6,646 nucleotides of DNA from Bordetella parapertussis. Its GTDB lineage: Bacteria > Pseudomonadota > Gammaproteobacteria > Burkholderiales > SG8-39. The translations under genes and the position numbers were made by a program. Shown piece after piece: positions 1-4,471 of this stretch (its first letter is position 1; each line of letters begins with the position of its first letter). The notes below the pieces were generated by a model that was not told the DNA's origin, did not search any database, and saw only the letters and a program-made list of their open reading frames with translations. The stretch covers positions 1-6,646 of the forward strand of contig CAMDRY010000179.1 in NCBI GenBank assembly GCA_945906975.1, in the 5' to 3' direction.

Positions 1-2128
1 CCGCATGAGCAGCAAAACCGGGGTGGTGGCTGTGGATACGGGTACGGATTTGACCGGTGTGCGGCTTGAAGCGGCAGACGGGCGCAATATTGAGCTGGCT
101 TTCAACACCGAATCGACGGCCGCCGATTTTTCCGCGCGTACCGGTATCAAGCAGGGTGTGCAAAGCGCCAGCTACTCGCTGCAAGCCAAGGTCGAGACCG
201 CGATCAACATCACCGCCCCCTCTGCCGGGGTGATTGGCCGCAGTGGCCTGCAGGCGGGCAATTTTGTCGATAACGTCGCCGTGGTGAGCGGTATGGCGCG
301 CGCCCCGGTGCAGGCGGCGACGGCGCAGTCACAGAGCGTGACGCTAGGCGGTACCGTTGCCGTTAGCGATAGCTTCAGTATCACCGTCAACGGGAAGCTC
401 AAGACTTTCTCCGCCACGGCAACAAACATAGAGAACGTGCGCGCCGGCCTCATCGCCGCGATTAATGCCGATGCGACTTTGGGGGTGAGCGCCGCCAACG
501 GTGGCAGCCTCAATGAGTTACAACTTGCCGCGTCGGTCCCGGGCACCGCCTTCACTTGCGTTGTGAGCAAGAGTTCGGCTGCCGGAACGCTTGCCACCGC
601 CGAACTGGTTGCCAACGCGGCCGCGCAGAGCAAGCCACTGCAGGCGGGCGATTTACTTATTAACGGCGTGGCCATTCGGGCCACTACCGCCAATGACGAC
701 AAGCTTAGCAATCTTACGGCTTCGGGCAGTGACCGTTTGGCCAGTGGCGTTGCGATTGCTGCGGCGATTAACGCGCAAAGCGCGCTGACCAACGTCACCG
801 CCAAGGCCAACGCGGTGTCCACTAGCGGTGACGTGACAACCACTGCCTTGCCTGTCACGGGTGCCCAGTCGTTGTTTATCAACGGTGTGCAGGTTTCTAT
901 CACCCTCACCCAGAGCGAGTCGGCTTCGAACAGGCGCGCTGTGGTGATTGCAGCGATTAACCTGCAGGGCGCCCAGCATGGTCTTGCCGCCAGTGATAAC
1001 GGTAATGGTGTGACTTTGAGCGCCGCTGATGGCCGCAATGTCTCGGTCTGGTTTGATTCGAATGTGAAAGATTTGTCGGCGGCCAGTTTTGGTCTTGGCA
1101 AGGCCGGGGCGGTGGCGCAGGTGTCGACGGTTGTTGTGGGTGGGACGGTCGCCTCTACGGATACGGCGACGGTCGTCATCAACGGGACGAGCATCAGCTC
1201 GGCGCAGGCTGGGGGCACCAATACGGCCGATCTGGCCGGCAGGCTGGCGACGGCGATTGTGGCCAAGATCACCGACGGTAGCTTAAAGAATATCTCGGTT
1301 GCGTTGGTCGGTTCGACTTTGACGCTCAGCTCTAGCGTGGCTGGCACCGGTTTTGACCTGAACGGCGCGGCGGCGACCAACCCGGCCGCTGCCATCACCC
1401 TCGCCAAAACAAGCGCCAATAGCCTTGGCAGCAACGAGGTGGTGGGTATTCGCGATGCCTTGGCGACGAGTAAAGGCGGGATGACGCTCTACGGTAGTGT
1501 GAGCCTGTTGGCGAGCATTCCCTCCGCCCCTCCGCCCAGGGTGGCGGGTCAGCCCGGGCCTGTCATGGCCTCTACCGGTGAAATCACCGTTAGGGCCGGC
1601 AGCAATGGCTTTGGCAGTGGCTCCAATTTCAGTAGCATAGGTTTGGTCGAGGGTCTGTTTGGCGGCAAGTCTGCGATCCCGATGTCGTCGCCACGGATCG
1701 GACGCCTTAGTTTTCAGATTGGCGCCGGCACCGGTCAGGATGTGTCCATAGACTTTGAGGACTTTGGCAGTGGCGGGTCGGTCACCGGTGAGATTACGGG
1801 TGATTTCAGTGCGACGGTTCCCTTGGTGCGCATTGATACGACGCAAAGTGCGGGCGATGTGCTGGCCAAGCTTGATCGCGCCATGGCGCGGGTTGATGCG
1901 GCCCGCGCCAACATGGGGGCGGTGACGAATCGCCTGATGCATGCGGTTGATAATTTGACGAATGTCTCTATCAACGCGGCGCGTTCGCGCGGTCAGGTGT
2001 TGGACGCCGATTATGCGAAGGCATCCTCTGATCTTGCACGGGCACAGATTATTCAGCAGGCGGGGATGGCGGTGCTCGCTCAGGCCAACACCAGCCAGCA
2101 AAGCGTGCTCAAACTGCTGGGCAATTGA
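1..2128 (+). CDS. fliC: Flagellin, large, repeat-containing (5' end outside window)
   Basis: This is the structural subunit of the flagellar filament, exported through the flagellar type III apparatus and polymerised outside the cell. The frame is open to the left edge, so the ATG at 5 is probably internal and the N-terminal D0/D1 domain lies upstream. The C-terminal part (about nt 1829-2125) is typical flagellin D1/D0: the helix around LDRAMARVDAARANMGAVTN, then NVSINAARSR, LDADYAKASSDLARAQIIQQ and AVLAQANTSQQSVLKLL. The middle holds degenerate Flagellin_IN-like units with an 'xxINGxxI...AAIN...LxxADGRN' pattern, near nt 332-590, 638-830, 836-1060 and 1121-1360. The tail of a further unit sits at the left edge (EAADGRNIEL). 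TLYGSVSL near nt 1488 is another common outer-domain motif. At over 707 residues it exceeds the usual ~300-550. Oddities are one cysteine (codon 557-559) and a Gly-Asn end after LL. Family identity is certain; the symbol is by family only, since the cluster may carry several flagellins. Confidence 0.95.
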   Translation, partial: RMSSKTGVVAVDTGTDLTGVRLEAADGRNIELAFNTESTAADFSARTGIKQGVQSASYSLQAKVETAINITAPSAGVIGRSGLQAGNFVDNVAVVSGMARAPVQAATAQSQSVTLGGTVAVSDSFSITVNGKLKTFSATATNIENVRAGLIAAINADATLGVSAANGGSLNELQLAASVPGTAFTCVVSKSSAAGTLATAELVANAAAQSKPLQAGDLLINGVAIRATTANDDKLSNLTASGSDRLASGVAIAAAINAQSALTNVTAKANAVSTSGDVTTTALPVTGAQSLFINGVQVSITLTQSESASNRRAVVIAAINLQGAQHGLAASDNGNGVTLSAADGRNVSVWFDSNVKDLSAASFGLGKAGAVAQVSTVVVGGTVASTDTATVVINGTSISSAQAGGTNTADLAGRLATAIVAKITDGSLKNISVALVGSTLTLSSSVAGTGFDLNGAAATNPAAAITLAKTSANSLGSNEVVGIRDALATSKGGMTLYGSVSLLASIPSAPPPRVAGQPGPVMASTGEITVRAGSNGFGSGSNFSSIGLVEGLFGGKSAIPMSSPRIGRLSFQIGAGTGQDVSIDFEDFGSGGSVTGEITGDFSATVPLVRIDTTQSAGDVLAKLDRAMARVDAARANMGAVTNRLMHAVDNLTNVSINAARSRGQVLDADYAKASSDLARAQIIQQAGMAVLAQANTSQQSVLKLLGN
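332..1360 (+). repeat. Degenerate flagellin-insertion protein repeats inside the flagellin
   Basis: Four divergent units of roughly 65-85 codons follow each other. Each has a beta-strand start (for example VTLGGTVAVSD or VVVGGTVASTD), then a 'VNG/INGxxI' turn, a helix ending AAIN or similar, and a closing strand (LQLAAS, VTLSAADGRN, LTLSSSVAGTG). The first and fourth are most alike (GGTVAVSDSFSITVNG versus GGTVASTDTATVVING). The AADGRN signature of the third unit recurs at the left edge (nt 71-91), implying at least one more unit that begins upstream. The boundaries are approximate and were read from the translation. Such units form the surface-exposed outer domains of the filament in the family. 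Confidence 0.6.
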
Positions 2129-2140
2129 GGCGGAGGTCCA

Positions 2141-2194
2141 TTGAGAAGGATTGATCTGATGTTGATAGGGCGGGGTGCGATTGATGCGTGCTGA
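2141..2194 (+). other. Possible short leader ORF after the flagellin
   Basis: A TTG at 2141 has GGAGG at 2132-2136 in front of it. In the same frame an ATG at 2159 has GAGAAGGA at 2143-2150 in front of it. Both lead into one reading frame that stops with TGA at 2192-2194, giving a peptide of 17 or 11 residues (MLIGRGAIDAC from the ATG). The two start signals are the best Shine-Dalgarno sites in the flagellin-activator interval, better than anything in front of the small cysteine protein. The stop falls a few bases before two alternative hairpins. It could be a regulatory leader peptide, or the relic of an older start of the next gene, which is in a different frame. Translation is unproven. 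Confidence 0.25.
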
Positions 2195-2435
2195 AGGGCC
2201 GTCGCCCCCTGGGGGCGGCTCGCGGCTGACCCAGGCGACGGTGGCAGCGGACTCGGCGCCAAATTGCTGGCAGTGCCGCTATTTTGGCCTCAGTTGGCAG
2301 CCGGCAATGCCTTATTTGTGCCGGGTGATGGGCTTCAAGAGCAAGGTCTTGCCATGCATTGAGGTGTTGCGTGCCGATGGTCAGCCCTGCCAGGGCTTTG
2401 CCCCCAAACCGCTCAATCCAGCGCCCCCCGGTTAG
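2184..2435 (+). CDS. Small cysteine-rich (CxxC) conserved protein, unknown function
   Basis: The 83-residue product has a core that reads CWQCRYFGLSW, then YLCRVMGFKSK, LPCIEVL and DGQPCQGF. This C-x-x-C-x-x-F ... C ... GFKS ... P ... V ... G-x-x-C-x-x-F layout matches, from memory, a family of 60-80-residue proteobacterial proteins of unknown role, some loosely labelled uracil-DNA glycosylase without that enzyme's domains. Four of the five cysteines are placed as expected for a zinc-ribbon-like or other metal site (inference). No signal peptide or membrane segment is seen. The start is uncertain. The candidates are GTG 2175, ATG 2184 (listed as the only N-terminal ATG) and GTG 2241. GTG 2241 would give 64 residues with nine before the first cysteine, which fits the family better and leaves the GC-rich hairpins at 2199-2241 outside the coding part. 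It lies between flagellin and the activator, so a flagellar role is possible but unsupported. Confidence 0.6.
   Translation: MRAEGPSPPGGGSRLTQATVAADSAPNCWQCRYFGLSWQPAMPYLCRVMGFKSKVLPCIEVLRADGQPCQGFAPKPLNPAPPG
2199..2241 (+). promoter_or_regulatory. Two mutually exclusive hairpins sharing one arm
   Basis: CCGTCGCC at 2199-2206 is perfectly complementary to GGCGACGG at 2234-2241. The overlapping arm 2201-2208 also pairs with 2212-2219 (8 pairs, one of them G-U, with a 3-base loop). Only one of the two can form at a time. The second structure covers the weak AGG and the first base of the possible GTG start at 2241. The first is a strong GC hairpin about 73 bases after the flagellin stop. It has no T-run, so it is not a classical intrinsic terminator, though it may end or protect flagellin mRNA. 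Confidence 0.3.
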
Positions 2436-2505
2436 CGCGTTGGTGTGAGTCGGGGCGCAGTGCGCGCCGCCCGAGTTGGCCGCACCAAGCTGCTTGCGTC
2501 ACGGG

Positions 2506-2532
2506 TTTGCGCGATTTGCGCAGTTTGCGCGC
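2506..2532 (+). repeat. Three 9-base tandem repeats, TTTGCGCNN
   Basis: The units TTTGCGCGA, TTTGCGCAG and TTTGCGCGC are directly adjacent and share the first seven bases. They lie about 140-165 bases before the predicted sigma-54 start site. With a period of 9 they do not stay on one helical face, so a simple array of activator sites is not obvious. No function is known to me for this repeat. Confidence 0.5.
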
Positions 2533-2565
2533 CTGACTGTAGACCCGGCGGGGGCGTCTGTCAGG
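2532..2565 (+). repeat. Imperfect inverted repeat, possible hairpin or operator
   Basis: CCTGAC (2532-2537) is the inverted complement of GTCAGG (2560-2565). Inside it AGAC (2541-2544) pairs with GTCT (2556-2559), with a 3-base bulge on the left arm, giving ten pairs around a GC-rich loop. It could be a factor-independent end for the small gene upstream, but only AAAG and no T-run follows. It could also be a protein-binding dyad about 120 bases before the sigma-54 start site. Confidence 0.35.
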
Positions 2566-2581
2566 AAAGTGTCAATGCGGC

Positions 2582-2598
2582 AGGGCTTTGCTAGCCCT
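2582..2598 (+). promoter_or_regulatory. Perfect 6-5-6 palindrome, candidate upstream activator site
   Basis: AGGGCT-TTGCT-AGCCCT is a perfect inverted repeat with 6-base arms and a 5-base spacer. The same 6-5-6 layout is known for binding sites of NtrC, a sigma-54 activator with a Fis-type helix-turn-helix. It sits at about -89 to -73 from the predicted start site, within the usual enhancer range. Which activator would bind is not visible; the adjacent activator itself or an upstream master regulator are candidates. A short stem-loop in RNA is the alternative reading. Confidence 0.35.
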
Positions 2599-2613
2599 TG
2601 ATACGTTAAATCA

Positions 2614-2626
2614 TAAACTATTGAAT
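2614..2626 (-). promoter_or_regulatory. Possible IHF site between enhancer and promoter
   Basis: TAAACTATTGAAT matches the complement of the IHF consensus (YAAN4TTGATW) with one mismatch. It lies in the AT-rich stretch between the 6-5-6 palindrome and the sigma-54 promoter, where IHF commonly bends DNA to bring the activator to the polymerase. AT-rich DNA gives such matches by chance, so this is weak. Confidence 0.2.
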
Positions 2627-2644
2627 TTAATGAATAAATTATTA

Positions 2645-2660
2645 TGGCATGCAGCTTGCT
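2645..2660 (+). promoter_or_regulatory. Sigma-54 (RpoN) -24/-12 promoter
   Basis: TGGCATG-CAGC-TTGCT matches the sigma-54 consensus TGGCACG-N4-TTGCW with one difference. The invariant GG (2646-2647) and GC (2658-2659) have exactly ten bases between them, as required. Transcription would start near 2671, giving an untranslated leader of about 24 bases before the GTG at 2695. It would drive the activator gene and, given the short gaps, fliE-fliF-fliG as one transcript. Flagellar basal-body operons under sigma-54 are known in Vibrio and Pseudomonas. Confidence 0.85.
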
Positions 2661-2694
2661 TTATATGCTTCATTGACTAGAACAAGGTGACACC

Positions 2695-4074
2695 GTGAAC
2701 AACGAGATGTCGGAAAAACGCAACGTGCTTTGGTTTGACCCGGTTATGCCGCTGGTCGAGGCTGAACGCGCTTGCCTGCGTCAGGCGGGCATCAGCGTGC
2801 TGGAGGTGTATTCGCTCATCGATCTTCGGCGTGCTTTGGGCAAAGGCTGGGCGGTGGTTGTCCGGCTCGAGGCGGGCGGCGCCTTGCTCGCCGAAGTACA
2901 GACCTTGATGCGCGGGATGCGAAGCGATATTCCATTGGTTTGCCGGGTTGATCGACATCACCTTGAGATGGGTGTGCAGGCCATGCATCAGGGCGCAGCG
3001 CACGTGTTGTCGGCCGATGATTGGTCCGTGCAGTCTTGGAGCGCCGTGTTCGGTTTGTTGGCGGCGCCCGAGGAGCAGCAAAATTTTATTTTTGTCGATC
3101 CGGCCAGCCAGAAACTGCTGGAGCTGGCCGAACGCGTGGCGCAGGCTGGCGTGACGACCTTGCTGACCGGTCCGACCGGCGCCGGGAAAGAGGTGCTTGC
3201 GCGTGTCCTGCACGATGCCTCGCCGCGACGTGACGGCCCGTTTATCGGCCTCAACTGCGCCGCCATGCCCGAGAGCATGATTGAAGATTTGTTGTTCGGG
3301 CACGAGAAGGGTGCCTTTACCGGGGCGGTGCGCGAACACCTCGGGGTATTCGAGCAGGCCAACGGGGGCAGTCTGTTTTTGGATGAGATAGGCGAAATGC
3401 CCATCCAGTTGCAAAGCAAACTGCTACGGGTGCTGCAAGAGCGCCAGGTGACGCGCCTGGGCGCGCTCGGTCATGTGGCTGTGGATGTGCGTCTGATTGT
3501 CGCCTCCAACAAAGATTTGCGCGCGGCGATTCAAGCGCGGGAATTTCGTGAAGACCTGTATTTTCGTATCAGCACGTTCAAGCTGCGCGTGCCGGCATTA
3601 TCCGAGCGCCGGCAGGACATCCTGCCGCTCGCCCGCCATATGCTTAACGTGCACGCCTGCCCGAGCCAGGACTGGGTTATTTCCGATGAGGCCGAGACCT
3701 TGTTGGTTGAGTATGCATGGCCGGGCAACGTACGCGAGCTCTCCAATGTGATTCAACGTGCCCTGGTGCTCAGCCGCGGCCCCTTGATTGGTGCCGAACA
3801 CCTGATATTTGAGGACCAGTCTGACACCGACCGATCCGGGGTGTCGTTTCTGCCGCCGGCGCAAGGCTTGCCGGTGCGCGACGCCGGTTCGGTCGATAAA
3901 TTGGGCCTGGATGCGGCGGTGAGAAGCAGCGAGCACCGCGCGATTTCGGCCGCCCTTAGCGGGGCGGCCAACCGGCTGGAAGCGGCCAAATTACTGGGTA
4001 TCAGCCCGCGCACCTTGCGCTACAAGTTGGCGCAATTGCGCGACCACGGGTTGTCCGTCAGTCACGGTAAATAG
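2695..4074 (+). CDS. Sigma-54-dependent flagellar activator with degenerate receiver (FlrC/FleR-like by position)
   Basis: This 459-residue enhancer-binding protein would use ATP to remodel sigma-54 RNA polymerase at flagellar promoters. Residues about 10-115 look like a receiver fold that has lost its active site. The AAA+ domain (about 130-365) is intact: Walker A GPTGAGKE (159-166), sigma-54 contact loop GAFTGA (206-211), Walker B SLFLDE (226-231), arginine-finger region FREDLYFR (284-291) and WPGNVREL (342-349). A Fis-type helix-turn-helix closes the protein (about 413-450, AAKLLGISPRTLRYKL). The GTG start is chosen because AAGG (2684-2687) lies 7 bases upstream; the in-frame ATG at 2707 has no good site. 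Its place before fliE is that of flrC/fleR, yet the receiver cannot be phosphorylated in the usual way and no kinase gene adjoins, so a FleQ/FlrA-like or kinase-independent role is possible. A sigma-54 promoter directly upstream puts it under another activator or itself. Confidence 0.93.
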   Translation: MNNEMSEKRNVLWFDPVMPLVEAERACLRQAGISVLEVYSLIDLRRALGKGWAVVVRLEAGGALLAEVQTLMRGMRSDIPLVCRVDRHHLEMGVQAMHQGAAHVLSADDWSVQSWSAVFGLLAAPEEQQNFIFVDPASQKLLELAERVAQAGVTTLLTGPTGAGKEVLARVLHDASPRRDGPFIGLNCAAMPESMIEDLLFGHEKGAFTGAVREHLGVFEQANGGSLFLDEIGEMPIQLQSKLLRVLQERQVTRLGALGHVAVDVRLIVASNKDLRAAIQAREFREDLYFRISTFKLRVPALSERRQDILPLARHMLNVHACPSQDWVISDEAETLLVEYAWPGNVRELSNVIQRALVLSRGPLIGAEHLIFEDQSDTDRSGVSFLPPAQGLPVRDAGSVDKLGLDAAVRSSEHRAISAALSGAANRLEAAKLLGISPRTLRYKLAQLRDHGLSVSHGK

Positions 4075-4083
4075 GGGCGAGAG

Positions 4084-4434
4084 ATGATAGAAAAAACGAA
4101 CATGGCAAGTATTCAGTCGATGATGGCGCAAATTCGCCAGTACGAGGCGCGCGCTATGGGGGCGCCCGAGGCGGGCATGCCCATTGCATCTGGCGAGGCC
4201 ACGGCCAAAACCAGCACCGGCTTTGGCGACCTGGTCAAGGGCGCAGTCGATTCGGTCAATGCGCAGCAGAAGAATGCGCAGGCTCTGGCTACCGCGTTCG
4301 AGAAGGGGGAGGACGTGCCCCTCACCGATGTGGTGCTGGCAATGCAAAAATCCTCCATCGCCTTTGAGGCCACCTTGCAGATTCGCAATAAGGTGATGAG
4401 AGCCTACGAAGACATCAAGAACATGCCGATTTGA
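4084..4434 (+). CDS. fliE: Flagellar hook-basal body protein FliE
   Basis: FliE is a small protein of the proximal rod that joins the MS ring (FliF) to the rod and is needed for flagellar export. The product is 116 residues, close to the family's 100-115. The C-terminal part is diagnostic: DVVLAMQKSSIAFEATLQIR followed by NKVMRAYEDIKNMPI, matching the conserved 'A-x-Q-K-A-S ... RNK-x-x-x-A-Y-x-D-I-x-x-M' pattern. It has no cysteine and no signal peptide, as expected for a type III substrate. The gene begins 9 bases after the activator stop, implying co-transcription and possibly coupled translation. The ATG at 4084 has GGGGCGAG just upstream; the ATG at 4102 would shorten it by six residues and lacks a ribosome site. 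Confidence 0.96.
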   Translation: MIEKTNMASIQSMMAQIRQYEARAMGAPEAGMPIASGEATAKTSTGFGDLVKGAVDSVNAQQKNAQALATAFEKGEDVPLTDVVLAMQKSSIAFEATLQIRNKVMRAYEDIKNMPI

Positions 4435-4471
4435 AAATGAACGACGCGAACCACACTAGGATTGACTGACT

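Larger units (their letters stand above)
2436..2694 (+). other. Intergenic control region upstream of the sigma-54 activator
   Basis: These 259 bases have no credible gene on either strand. From left to right they hold: a small GC hairpin right after the cysteine-protein stop (GCGC arms at 2455-2458 and 2462-2465); three 9-base tandem repeats (2506-2532); a long imperfect dyad (2532-2565); GTCAATG (2571-2577); a 17-base 6-5-6 palindrome (2582-2598); an AT-rich stretch (about 2600-2645) that contrasts sharply with the GC-rich surroundings; and a sigma-54 promoter (2645-2660). The order of upstream palindromes, AT-rich spacer and -24/-12 promoter is the usual layout of an enhancer-dependent control region. 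Confidence 0.6.

Noticed and set aside
172..1434. 420-codon open frame on the minus strand
   Set aside because: It is antisense to the flagellin repeats. The composition is low-complexity Ala/Leu/Thr/Val mirrored from the repeats, no recognisable motif is present, and the + strand gene is certain.
2201..2219. Classical rho-independent terminator for the flagellin
   Set aside because: The stem is strong but no T-run follows, so the call as an intrinsic terminator does not hold. It is kept only as a hairpin.
2506..2532. Possible CRISPR-like array
   Set aside because: Nine-base units without spacers; not a CRISPR layout.
2598..2645. Sigma-70 promoter in the AT-rich stretch (TTGATA 2598-2603, TTGAAT 2621-2626, TATTAT 2640-2645)
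   Set aside because: No pair has acceptable 16-18-base spacing, and the AT-richness better fits an enhancer-promoter spacer. The sigma-54 site explains transcription.
2677..3414. 245-codon open frame on the minus strand
   Set aside because: It is antisense to the activator's receiver and AAA+ region, with shadow-frame composition and no domain.
4437..4469. Ten-residue ORF between fliE and fliF (MNDANHTRID)
   Set aside because: No ribosome site beyond the end of fliE and no supporting structure; probably chance.
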